The position numbers and the translations under genes were made by a program. A stretch of 64,000 nucleotides of DNA. Source: Mariannaea sp. PMI_226. Taxonomy: Eukaryota; Ascomycota; Sordariomycetes; Hypocreales; Nectriaceae. Position 1 is the stretch's first letter. Each line of letters opens with the position of its first letter. Of the stretch, positions 45,157-57,200 are shown piece by piece. The notes under the pieces were generated by a model that saw nothing but the letters and a program-made list of their open reading frames with translations, was not told the DNA's origin and made no database searches. The DNA is taken from contig JANFOG010000011.1 of assembly GCA_024336345.1 (NCBI GenBank), positions 930,001 to 994,000 of the forward strand, written 5' to 3'.

Positions 45157-48035
45157 AAGGGGTCAGGGGGATAGAGAATAAAACGGAGAGGCCGTTACGG
45201 CTTCCAAGCGAAGCAGCCTGTACTGGTATTGGTGATATTGCTTCATCTGTCAGAGACAGAAATTGTTCTTACCTTTTATATTCTGTATTGAACTTTTAGG
45301 GGGTCCATCAGTTTGATGCTAGTCATTGAAGTAGCCCCAGAGATCCCCAAAATTGAAAACTTTTCGGACTTTCGAGGATATAGTGATTTCCCACTCTTCA
45401 CTCCGGTAAAAAAAAAAAAATTTCAACAGGCCCATTTGAATGGTGCGAAATGAGACCGTATATTGGGTTGATCATCACTATGATTCTGCTATTCCTCAGG
45501 TATTGGACCAAAGTAGTTGAGGAGAAGCCGGCTAGGGCGGACCGTGCCGCTAGCCAGGGGACCGATGAAGCTTGATATTATGAAGCTTCAGAGGTCCAGT
45601 TGGCGTCATCACCAGATTCTTCTTCACTGTCTTCACCTTTCGAAATATTTGGATGTGTCTGGAATGATGTTTGGCTGCCCGTCATGTGGAAATGGCAGGC
45701 TGGGCTTTGCGCTGGGGCCAATGCGAGTATCTATGCCTTCGTTTTCTAAAGCTAATGTCAAGGCTACACAGTTGGCTCTATACACACAGGTTTTTCAATT
45801 TGTCGAAATTTAGAAATGCCACTAATTTAGACAGCACCACTGGATCGTTTTTCGCTCGGAGACTGGCTGCAAGGGGAGATGCGGATTGTGTTGCTGACCG
45901 ATAGTTGTTAGTTCATGAAAAGGCCATATACAGGTGTGCGCACTATAGCAACAGCAAGTAATACCTAAAGTAACTCTGAGGATTTTCTAGGACACCTCAT
46001 GGGAGAAATGGCAGGGTTTTGGCGGCACGACATCAAGGCTTTCGAACTTGCCATAACTCCCAACTCCTAACTACAGTACAACCAATGTCGGCTTTGCCGT
46101 TTGGGGGGGCTCAGCGAAGCGGTAGGAGGACGGACTTAATAGATTTTTCATTGTTGGGCAATCACCGATGAAACAGCTGTCTCAATGCTAAATGCTAGAG
46201 GATGAGTCCGGCTCTGTTCCTTTTGCCGTGCAGGGGTCGAGCAAGATCGGCTGCTGGCCTGTACCTCCAGGCGTTTACCTAGACCTGCTCGCTTAGCCTT
46301 CCCCGGTGGAAGTGGCCGCTAGAGGGCTCCCCAGCGGCATCCATACTGGGGCCTGTTCTGGAGTTCCGTCCTGCAGTAAGCACTTGTACGGTAACGCGGT
46401 TTAAAGCGCGTATAGAATGCGGAAATCAATCGGCAAAAGCAAATTACGAGTAGAGAACCGGTGCAAGAAATTGTGCAACGCTTTGGGGGGGGGGGGGGGG
46501 GGGGGGAAATGGGCAACGATTTGCCTTGCCAGACAGGGGCCGACATGGGAAGATTCAGGTGGGCCATGCACTGAGATTGAAGAGCGATTAGTTATTCAGT
46601 GCAGTCTTACTGTGTACAGAACCCACTGATAGCATGCAGCTAAACCCATTTTCCAAAGCCATATCGGGGAGATCAGTGAAGGGTTTTACATATTCAGTAA
46701 TTATAGTTAACTCTTATACAACCTACGGAATACCCGTTGGTTGTCCACGTAAGGTGACAGGAAAGCAGTCATAATTAGTTATATTTTTTTTTCCTCCTGT
46801 GCCAAATACCTCATATAGTAAAATCACTAGACACCTCCTCGTGTTGGTAAAAGCCCTCTTTGCTCTCAGACAATGCCGATCATGTCTTAATGTATTATTA
46901 GTTCTCGGAAATTGGAACTGTAGATGAAAAGGAAAGATTTTTTTTTGGGTTCTACTCTAGTTACTACTAGAAGGGGAAATCAAGGCGCCAATCCTTTGAA
47001 CCAGAGTCCACTTAGCTTCATTGCTCAACCGGCATGGCCCAGCGCGGGATGCTTGGTACAGTAATTCGGGCCATGCCCCTGGTAATAAACTATGCGATCG
47101 TTCTCTGCAGCAACCGCAAAGATTTTTCTGCACTTTTCCCTGCTACCTTTACGTACATTGTCGGCTAGGTTAGTGTGTGTTGCGTGTGTGTTGCATCGCT
47201 TGGTTCCAACCCCTGAAGAGTCTCCGACCGTTTGGATCGGTAGTTGTATTCGATATTATCGCGTTCCCAAGTCTAGCCCCTGTCATAGAATGAGATGACA
47301 GATTAATTAATGACCAAGAAATGATGTACCATCTCCGTCGTATGATACCTAAGTAGTGTAAATGAGCTACTGTATCAAGTACGATTCAGTCTCGCCTCCA
47401 GGCATGTAAGCAGGCACGTAGGCAAGTCACCGTCCGATCGAAAATCGATGGGGTACGGTAGTATCTTCATGTGCAAGCGGCTTCCACTTCTGAATGCTTG
47501 AAGGATCTCCAATCCCTAGGTACCTCTCTTCAGATCGCTACGGTCGTTAGTTCCCGCCCCCCTCCTACGTGGAAAAGACGCCACAAAGATGCCACAGTCT
47601 TGCCAACATAGGAAGAAGATGGGCGTTATGGGCGCATCTGTAATACAATCGAAGTTTGGGGGTACTGAAACAAGCAATGAACTCCCCTTCTGCTACTTGC
47701 TGACTGTGGAGTTTAGTAAATATACCACAAGTCCCTAGCCTTCGATGGGACAAATCCGATTCCTAATCTTCTCTTTGACTAGCGTCCCGGAGATCTTCAA
47801 CACGGCACTCGAAACAGTACTCTTTTTTGCCTGCTGACCATACAGAGTAACTAACTCGTGGTGCACTGTTAAATTCACTAGGAGCTTGTCCCCTTGGCCC
47901 ATGGGGCACCGCCAAAGGTGTGACTGTAATCAGCTTTAACCCAGAGGAAGACCCAAGTATGATCGTCCTTGAGGGTGAGACCCTCGCAACCTCTCACTCC
48001 TTTTCTTCCCTTCTTCCCCCTTTCACGTCGTCACG
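45157..48035. other. Gene-free stretch, 2.9 kb
   Basis: Between the kinase and the rhodopsin-domain gene. It contains an A13 run near 45409, a G22 run (listed separately) and no open frame with domain support. The last 50 bases before 48036 form a C/T-rich tract (cctctcactccttttcttc), typical of fungal core promoters. Confidence 0.45.
46485..46506. repeat. G22 homopolymer
   Basis: An unbroken run of 22 guanines in non-coding sequence. Such a run can form a G-quadruplex on the plus strand and is also prone to length errors in sequencing. Confidence 0.7.
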
Positions 48036-49604
48036 ATGGCCTCGTTCCCAAAGATTGACGGCGTGGAGGTGTTCCGCTTGCCTCCACCAGGATATGTCGT
48101 GGACTTTGCTCACCCGCAGCAGCAGAAGAAGCTGGACCACTATTTGATCTTCGGCATTGGTGGGCCGCTGGCGCTGATTGCCCTGCTACAGCGGTATTAT
48201 ACCAAAATCTTCCTATCCAAGGGGTTGCAGGTAGACGATGGTATGGACTCTTCCTTTGCTTCTGGATTGCCTAGAGACGAGGGTTAACTAACATAGTTCC
48301 TAGGATTCATGTTTCTTGGATGGGTAAGAGACCAAAACCAGATCTATGCATGAAGGAAGCAGAGCACTTACTATAGATGTACAGTTGATGTCGGTGTTGA
48401 CACAGGCATTGATGACTGGTGAGTTGAACCCCTCCCTTCCCCAACCCTGTCCTTTAGCCTCATGGAAGCATCATACTCATGAATCGAACAGCTTCAATTG
48501 CAGAAGGTGGCATGTGCGCTCATTCTTGGGAAATGCCTCTCGAGAGATATGAACGGTACTCCTTTGTAAGTCGATACGTACTATTATCAGACCCTTCAAG
48601 TTGCGTTCTGACACCGAAATCCTATTCAAAGTACGCGTACCTCTCTGCACCAATCTATATGCTCTGCAATGGCTTTGTAAAGCTTTCCCTTCTCACCTTC
48701 TATCTTCACCTCTCGCCTCAGAAGTGGTTTCGTACGTCTGTCTGGATCAGCATCGGCATCGTCGCCGTCTACACCATTCTCATCACCTTCATGATGTTCT
48801 TCGTTTGCAACCCACCCCGAAAGGCGTTCGACTTCAAAGTTGAAGGCGGCACTTGTATCGAAGCTGGTATTCTGTACATTGCCACAGCGGTGTCTAACAT
48901 CGTCACGGACTCGATTCTGTTTGTGTTGCCGATTCCAATGGTGTACCAGCTGCACATGCCACGTATTCAAAAAGTCGGAGCTATCGTCATCTTTGGCATT
49001 GGTTCTCTGTGAGTGGTTTATATTTTCCCAATAATTACCAATTCTCTCTCTAACACGCTTTTCTCTATCTCTCTCAGAACGATTGCAACCTCGATTATCC
49101 GTCTTGCGTACCTGCCACCGGTGCTTGCCAGTACTGACCCTTCTTGGGACGCTGCCCCTGCTGACATCTGGACGTAAGTTTAGCCTCCGGATGAAGTTCG
49201 TTTTACGCCAAGTCCTCTCACTAACGATGTCATATCATAGTTTCATCGAGGGTAACCTCTTCGTGATATGTGGCTCCCTGCCTACCCTGCGTCGATTCTT
49301 CAAGCATCTGATGCCTCGACTCATGGGATCCTCTAAGCCCACGGACTATGGGAACACTTACGGCCACCATCAACAAAGTGGCACAGTCAGCAGAGCCCGC
49401 AAGCAGCGCACCCAATTCTCGCAATATCCCGAAGATGACGATGAGACCGAACTGCGGAGAATCTCTGCCGATGACAAACTCGCCGGCACAGTGGCAGTTC
49501 GAATTTCGGGAACTCCGGACGGCCAGCAAGATGACCATAGCGAAAGGCATATCCTACGGAGGCAAAGTTTCACGGTGCAGTATGACGCACGAAGTGAGGT
49601 CTAG
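48036..49604 (+). CDS. Seven-transmembrane fungal rhodopsin-domain (SAT4/PTH11-like) integral membrane protein
   Basis: Seven exons (48036-48240, 48304-48323, 48385-48418, 48504-48565, 48632-49008, 49078-49173, 49241-49604) give 385 residues. Hydrophobic helices follow the order typical of this family. They include LIFGIGGPLALIALL, the LDD-like segment VDDGFMFLGWLMSVLTQALM, YAYLSAPIYMLCNGFVKLSLLTFYLHL, ISIGIVAVYTILITFMMFFV, and ATAVSNIVTDSILFVLPIPM. A conserved loop has CNPPRKAFDF..GGTC. The C-terminal tail of about 110 residues is polar and presumably cytosolic. Members are often called PTH11-like receptors, but many have no known ligand. No CFEM domain is present. The two very small exons (20 and 34 nt) are supported by phase and by the restored family sequence. 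The 66-nt intron at 48566-48631 is stop-free and in frame. Confidence 0.85.
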
Positions 49605-49894
49605 TAGAGGCGCGTGGGGGGGTCAGCGGGTATCGTAGGAACGTCTCAAGGTTATAATTACTTGACGGAGCACAATGGAGTACAGGCAAGTGATACGTAC
49701 TGGTGCATGGATTAAGGGGCGTATGTATTCTTTTGTCAATTTAAATGAATAAATCTTTCGTCTCTCCCGCCGACGATAGGGGAGTTTATATCGTCTAACA
49801 TTCAGCTCGTTCCATGGGCATCTATTGGGTGCAATGAGCATCCAGCCCTGGTGTGAATCCCAAATAATCGAACGAATTCCATGTATTTCCCCAA

Positions 49895-51773
49895 TCATTT
49901 GTTTTCGTTTTCCATTCGGCCCTTCATATTTTTCAATCGAAAGGACGAGAGCCATTCAGCGTTGTCCGCAATGGTCTGGTCCCAGGCATCTTCGCACCCG
50001 TATACCAGCCTCCTCGATTCGTTCTGAAACATCTCGTCTGTCGGTACCACGCCGAGGATCATATTCTGACGGGCGAATCGAGCCAAACCAAGGGCAAGTA
50101 CATCAACAAATGTAGTGGATGGGTTCTCGTCCGGTGATGAGGTCGGCGGCGGCATCGATTTCGGTTTATCACGATCGACGGTGGTGTTCTGTAAGTGATT
50201 TATGTGAATCTGAGAGAAGTGATCTCTGGTGCCTGCGTCTGTCGCAGAGAATGGCACGAGGCTGATGGTTTCGTCTCTTATAAGGTAGGGAGGTATCGCG
50301 TTTGTGACACGGGCTGCGATGGCGGGCTCGAAGCAGTGATCGCCCTTCCAGTCCGCCATGGTTTTGCCCTTCCGAAAATGCTGTGCAATATGATCCACGC
50401 GCTCTTTCCAGGTGTTCATCTCCGTATCGCAGATACCGCACCGCGAGCGGACAGGTGGTGCTTCAACTTTCCAGTGGTTGACAACGGGAATCATGTCCAG
50501 CTGGTGGACAAGTCTGAGGTGCTGTACGAGATGGTCCTTCCGATTGAATATGTGTGGCGGGCCTGTCGATTGGCAAACGCTGTGTTGATGGGTTTCCAAA
50601 TGTTCAGGACTCGGGTCAGGTAGGTTGCAATATGCGCAATGAGTTCCTCCCGTGTCTGAGGACACCACCGCTCCGCCCTCTGGTGTGCAAACCCATCCTT
50701 CGAGACTGAGGTGCAGGGACTTCTCGTGGCGGGCCCAATCATACTTGCTCCTGAAGGAGTCGCAACAAAAGGTGCACTGAAAAGTCTTGCGTTCCTTGTT
50801 ATTGGCTTTGGGATTAACGCGTTTGACTTTTGATATTCCTCCTCGAGTGTTCAGGCGAGGCAGGAAAAGGTCCTTCGATGTGGCCGATCTAGCAGAAGTG
50901 GCAGACTTGGAGGAATGGCTGGTTCTCTCGCTGTTGAGACTTGTTGTTGATGCTGCTCGACTCAACCCCGCCCGGCTCCGTGGATCATCAGAGGATTCGG
51001 GAAGCGGAAGAGCCGACTTCAACGCGCCGGCAATGGCGCTCAACGAAGCAGCCTCCGTCTCAGGAGGTGAGTCTTGCCACCTCTGCATGGGGTTCAACGC
51101 TGGCTGCGAGATTGCACCAGGAATAGGAATCGGTGCGGCGACGATGGTCCCCTCTGGGCTGGCACGGAGATACTTACTCCTCCGTCTTGGTAGGCTTCCT
51201 TGAGGGTGACCCATGACTGATAGTGGGCGCACCTGCAATTTCAAATGTTGTTGCTTGGGTAGTAGGGTCGATTGATTCTGGGAACCTAAAGAATAATCCT
51301 GGTCGGTGAAGTGTGTCCATGAGTTGAGGTAGTTACTTGTTTGCGTCCCATTGGGAAATCTTAGCTGTGTATTGCTGCTTGCATCGAAACTTCTGTAATC
51401 ACCAGAAAGGGTAGGGTCAAGATGCATCGATGCCAGACTTGTAAACTGGGCCTGGTCAGGTTCTATGCCCATATCGGTGGAAGGACTCCAGACGTTGAAT
51501 GAGTTGCTAGGATAGAGTCTATTGATATCATCGTTGCGGATGTAGCTTGCTCCAATGCCTAATTCTAGGCCAGCAGTGTCCGGGCTCAGGAAGTCGTTTG
51601 CTGATGAAAAGAGAAATGTCAGCTTATTAGACTCACAATATATTACTATATTTACCTCTTTGATAGTTTCCATTCTCCAACTGAGCCGGTTGAGGGCTCT
51701 GAGAACCTAATAACAGGGTCGGGGTATCATGAGGAGCTGAGGCGTTGAAACTCTGAAGCTGTCTGGGAGGCAT
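49895..51773 (-). CDS. C2H2 zinc-finger protein, putative transcription factor
   Basis: Exons 51656-51773 and 49895-51600 (intron 51601-51655) give 607 residues. The first 300 residues are disordered and rich in Ser, Asn, Pro and Gln. A basic stretch KVKRVNPKANNKERK (about 297-311) precedes the fingers and may be a nuclear signal. Finger 1 starts at Cys315 (CTFCCDSFRSKYDWARHEKSLH). A second CAYCNLPDPSPEHLETH segment, a degenerate RKDHLVQHLRLVH finger and a final CGICDTEMNTWKERVDHIAQH follow. The C-terminus is helical (FVDVLALGLARFARQNMILG). This arrangement recurs in fungal C2H2 regulators whose targets are mostly unknown. It converges on the rhodopsin-domain gene with about 290 bp between stops. 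The first exon is supported by phase and by a restored NYQRANDFLSP junction. Confidence 0.87.
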
Positions 51774-52904
51774 CGCCTAGGCAAATCGAATAGTATGCAG
51801 TAGATATTTTGCAATGCCAAGAATTGTCTTTCGACTGAATATACCTGCTGCTAGGCAGGCTGAGTATATCACCGGCTACAGGACTTTGGAGTCATAAGCA
51901 GTAATAGTCGAACGGTCTGGCTGCTTACTAGTGTTAGGCTGTGACAAAAGCGTGCATTCGTCCGGGTGGGGCATATCTACTGTGGTACTGGGCTGAGCTG
52001 GCGTTCGGACCGGTCTCCGGCATCATTGTTGAGTAAGGCAGACGCCAAGTGACTTCAAGCCTAGCTGCATCCGCTATCGAGTCAGCGTCGGTGTAACATG
52101 GACTAAGGTCCTCACAATGGCCACCGACAACCCAGTCGGCTTTCTTGATACCAAGATGCCATGATATATCACTATGGTTGTTATTCAACCCGGAATGTTA
52201 ATTCTTTCTTGTCTAAACAGTTGAAGGCGTCTTGAGACTAACGACAATTATTCCCCATTCTGAATGTCGCACGAAACAAGAGCCAAGATTGTGTAATTTA
52301 CTTCTTGCCGATGGCATCTTAAGCCTTATATAACCCATAGTAAGCTCGAGGCAGGGAGAGGTACTTTGGTATGGAGGTGGCGATGATATACATTACACTA
52401 TAACCCTGCAGGGCAGGACTCAATCCCCTGATTGGGTTCTAGGCCCTCACAAAACCGTGCAGAGATTCTCGCAAGTCATGGGGGATCCGAGGAATACGAC
52501 GCAGTCGTGGTTCAATATCATACTACTGGGTTGATTCATCAATAGTGATTTTCCAGCGGACTAGAATAGAAAGGCACTCATTCTGCTTGGTAACCTAAGG
52601 GAAGATACACTTCATCTAGGTGGTTATCTATATGTAGTTATTAAATGCCTAGTATTACCATCCCTCTGATTCGATAGCAAAGCGTCGCATCCCCAGTTGA
52701 GAGAGAGGCAGAAAGAAATGAGCACTCCACGAGCGATATTGAAGTAGCAAAGACTTGATTGCTTATGTGACAACAATTTTTGGTGCTGTACATAGCCTAT
52801 TAGTCTGTATTCCCAAGTGCTAGATTCGTAAGATTTATATTATCTCTATTAATAGTTTTCTAAAAATTTCTATACTGGTCTATATCTGTCTATCTAATCT
52901 ATCT
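51774..52904. other. AT-rich intergenic stretch
   Basis: 1.1 kb between two same-strand genes. The left part is the C2H2 gene promoter. From about 52600 to 52910 it is strongly AT-rich, with CTATAT/TCTATC words. No gene is seen. Confidence 0.4.
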
Positions 52905-54226
52905 TTAGTGTACTGATTCTACCCACTCAGGAACCGACTTCTTCAAAAACTTCATAAACTTCCAGAACCCGACGGCATGCTCAACATTGCCTGCAGGGTC
53001 CGTCACGCGTTCAGGGAATGCGATCCCTGCTCCAAACAACCCAGGGACATACTGTCTGCCCAAAGAGCCGGAATGTTCAGGGGGGTATGTGAAAAAGCGA
53101 CCGCTCAAGTCGTCGTGGTGAACTGAAAACGGCTGGGGCTTGGCGCCAACCACCTGGGCCAGACCAAGCTCGGGAAGGCGGTTTCTTGTGTAGCCTATAG
53201 CCTGGACAAAGTGGGTGCAGCTGGGCAGCTCAGCTTCGTAGATGGCGTCAGCCAGGTCTGGCGGCGTCCACAGTTTCGAGATGACATTGCTAACCGCGCT
53301 TGTCTTGAACGATGCCTCCTCCAAGTTCTGGCGAGCCCACTGAGCGGCCTGGCCTTTGAGACCAGTGTTGTCATATAGGATCCAGCCTTCCTTGTACTCG
53401 GCATAGCGCAAGTCCTTGTGACGGGTGAACCACTTGATTCGGAGATTAGGGTGGGTAGTGGCAGCAAGATTGTAGAGGTTCATCAAAACTAGGATTGCTG
53501 AATGTGAAGCGCCTACCACAGCGACTGTCGCGTCTGACTCGATTGTCTGTGCCAGCTTTGAAGGTTTGAGTGCAGTATCCAGGTGGACCATCTTCAAGTG
53601 TGCTGGAAGCTGCTCTGTCACAGGTTGAGGACTTGAAATAGGACTAGACCCGGTGCAAAGAACAAGTTTCGGTGTCTGAACGTGGTCTTTACCGTCCACA
53701 ACTGCGGTCCAGAGGTTGGTTTGCTGCGAGTGTGCAATGACGGATGAGTAAGGTATTCTGGGATGCTATTCCGAAATCGGCGGGGTATGCCGAAGCTTAC
53801 CTTATCAAAAGTTGCAGCGGTGATCTTGCCATGATGTTGCTTCACGTTGTCAAAATGACGACCGACGCCTTCCGTGAGCATTTTACACAAGTCAGCAGCA
53901 TAATTGAGCTCACAGCCCTGATCCTGAGGCAAATTGCGAAGGGTGGTGACCGCGTTAGGCCCCTTTGCAGAGTCAAGAATTTTTCGAAATGGCGCTACAG
54001 CGGTGGCAAAGTTAAGAAACAATTCGACCTTTGTGTTGCTCGGGACCTCGCGGTACTGGGCTCCAACACGGCCGGCTTGGAAGACGGGATCGACCCAGAG
54101 TTGGGGTTGTCGAGGCCGTTGCTCCAGGAGATTTCCAACAACGGCGAGGCCACCAGGTCCTCCACCGACAACGATGGAGTCGACGAAGCGGGCCTTCGGA
54201 ATCGACTTGGCTGCGGCACGAAGCAT
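52905..54226 (-). CDS. FAD-dependent pyridine nucleotide-disulfide-type oxidoreductase
   Basis: Two exons (53801-54226 and 52905-53723) give 414 residues. The FAD-binding dinucleotide motif is VVGGGPGGLAVVG (19-31). A second Rossmann motif, VAVVGASHSAILVL (209-222), should bind NAD(P)H, though its central residues are Ala-Ser-His rather than Gly-rich. The segment YREVPSNTKVELFLNF is typical of flavin-containing monooxygenase-like fungal proteins, and KLVLCTGSSP (161-170) is the ATG-like motif. The C-terminus FGAGIAFPE then AVGFWKFMKFLKK closes the FAD site. No disulfide redox CxxC is visible, so it is more like an N-hydroxylating or flavin monooxygenase-type enzyme than a reductase. The substrate is unknown. 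The intron 53724-53800 has standard ends and the sequence between is stop-free, but in-frame continuation is broken by length (77 nt). Confidence 0.85.
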
Positions 54227-57200
54227 GACTTGAAGTGCGAGTAAGTCAACAGGTTTCGGTGTTTTCGGTGGAAATAGCCCGCCACAAATGAGTTGGTGAC
54301 TGAAGGAATGGAATCAAGATAAGCAGGAGAATATTATGGTTGGCAGCATCAATGTATTTTCAGAAGGATGACCTGACTTGGAGTTTTGCCTTGGTGACAC
54401 AGCGTAAGGCTAGCGAGGGGCCAATCAGACCTTGCGGCTCTCTCCACAACTAAGGTAAGGTACCCTTCACTCCAGCATGCCTAAAGTTGGTACCTACGTA
54501 CGCCATACATGAGTAGGATTTGCCAACGAACTACAAAGAACTTGTACACTTGACTTTACCCGTATCATGAATAATGTCCCTACTTGTTTGGAATCAATAA
54601 AAGTTCTTCTTAGTCATGACTGCGACCGTGTTAAGTCCAAGCATGATTGTCGCCTGTCTTGATTGAGTAGTGATAAATTCGCTTGGCTTTATCGCAAATT
54701 TGTTGCAATCTTGGATTAACAAAGAACCTCTAGTTGGTGATTCCAATATTCCAAGCAATAGGAATTCCTTCCGACTTCTAGAGTAGCCCAATTACGGCGA
54801 TTAAATAAGGATGACACCGGGATTACGCCGACCTAGTGTTTCTGTCTAGAAGAAGAAAAAAACCGAGCCTTAATCATGCATATAGTCACTTACCAAACAG
54901 TAGAAATGGTACTGCCTGCTCCTTGCCATAGTTTTATATAATTCCCATCCCACCTATTATCGAAAAAGAACTCAAATATGACATGCCTACATATCAGAAA
55001 AAGAAAGAGGGCAGAGAGAGAAGCAATGATTGGGGCTTTGGTGAGTTGGTCTTTGATCATTTGCTCTCGAGGCTTCTGGCCAGCTGCACCAGGCAATGTT
55101 TCATAATTAATTACGTCTTGTACTGTTTCTAACTGAAGCGTACAATCGACTTATACTCACGGTCACGAAAGCTTGAGGGTTGAAAGGTCAAAGTTCTGGA
55201 TAACAAGGCAATAAGATGTCCTACATATCGCAGTTTGACGGGGTGTGAATGTGCGACGCTGGACGAACCAGCTCGCGACATACGTTTTGGTAAGATGATT
55301 GTAAGTTCCCTACTATAGTTCATCCGTGTGAGTTTCGTGAACCAGAGAGTGTCAATAGATTTCACTGACTTGGAAATATCTGAGTAAGGGAGTGAAAATA
55401 ATGCTCTGAACAGGTTGTGACGCTCCAGCGACACTCAAGGTCACACGAGAATCACCGCAACCATCGCCTATAGCTTCAGGCAAATAATTGTATATAATAT
55501 GAATTGCTAATATAAAACTCCTTTGTTCGCCAAGTAAGTATCAATTTCTTGAAAATTCATGGGTTTGTTCTAGTATCCACCTAATGGTAATTTACTTACC
55601 CTAGATCACCAGTGTAGTAGTAGATGCAGAGAAAACAAGCAACTCTCCCCTGTAAAACCCAATTTTCCCAATCGCAGCTGTTAGTATTATACTAGTAGCA
55701 GGGATCAATCTGCAGGCCACCAGCAACAGCATCCTATCTTGGCACTTACAGAGGGAAGTTTGAGGGATTTTGGAAGAGTTAAGCTCAATCTGCTGCTTGC
55801 TTCGAATAACCGCCAGGCCTTCAAATAGCCCTGACAAGACATCTGAAGATATCAGGAGCATTGGATAGCTCTCTGACAAAATGGCATTCTGCTATAATAG
55901 GTTTTCTCCCCTTTGAGTTTTCCCCTATTTATTGATCACTTAGTGTTCAGTCTGCAGGACATATCTTTTTTTATCCAAAGCACAATACGACCTATATAAG
56001 AACCAGAACACCCAGTTTGAGGCCGAAGTTAGAAGGACTGTGTATTGGCGGAGATAGTAAAGGAGAGAGAGAGAGATCCAAGAGAATTCTAGCAGGAAAT
56101 ACAAATGGACTAACATCCTAGGTGTGCAGGAATGACCGCTGACGGGAAGCCTACTTAATGCCTTCAAAGGCCGGGCCTATGAGCTGAAGAATTGTCGGAT
56201 AGCTTGTGGATGGATGCTCAATACAGGAAGCGCGAGACCTACCCCTATTCATGTATTTTATTTATAACTAGCCCGGCACGTCGTCTTACCCTAATGGGGA
56301 TTATATGTGAGCAACATCGCTCTCACGACGGTAATCAATACACACACACATGCAGGGAAAACAAGGCAACTGTTGTTATTGCGAGTGACTATTATTTTCC
56401 TGTATTCTGCTCGCCAAAATCTTCTTCCATCTGAACCCACAATACAATTGCCTCTCTCCCTCCATGTATCGGACAGCCTGCAACGTCACGCAACATTCCC
56501 CCACACTTCTCCCCCAAGGGCGCCTATTCACAAATCGAACAAGTGAAGTCGAGTCGACAGACTGGGAGAGTAAAAAAAACTTCCGAACGGACCTGTTGAA
56601 TCGGCTGGAAAAAAGTTGAACTCGATCTTATGAAGATGCTACGGAATGGTAGGAGCTGGATCCTAGTTGGCATGGTTCCAACACACGTGAGATTCTTTAA
56701 ATAGCTGCTTTGCGGCCGTTCAGACATAAGGAGTTCTTTCATATACCGGCGTTAATGAACTGGCTTCACTGGAAATGTGTGCATAAGGAAAACTACGGAA
56801 CAAAAGTTCATCCATAACGACCTCTACTTCCCTCGGCGACCAGAAAGACTTGTGAGATCAACCAAAGGGTCCCGTAAAAGTTTGATAATCTGCCTCGTGC
56901 ACTAGCCAGGCTTCCACATTATGGCATGATTAAACTCTCGTATTCCGCCAAAGAAGAGACTAGCTCATAATATCTAGTACAATCTCCAACGACACGTGAA
57001 AGGAAAATGCTCAGGTAGATAGCTAGGCAAGACCTCAGGATATACCACTGGATCTTTGATTGTACTCTCAGGCGCGGCCAGAAGCATGGCACGCCCATTT
57101 ATGCTGATTCCTTTTTAGAATGCGCAAGTTCCCATAAAAAGGTTGTGCCAGATCGCATTGTCTTGTTTCACTGCGACTTACTCGCGTTGGCGTACAAAAG

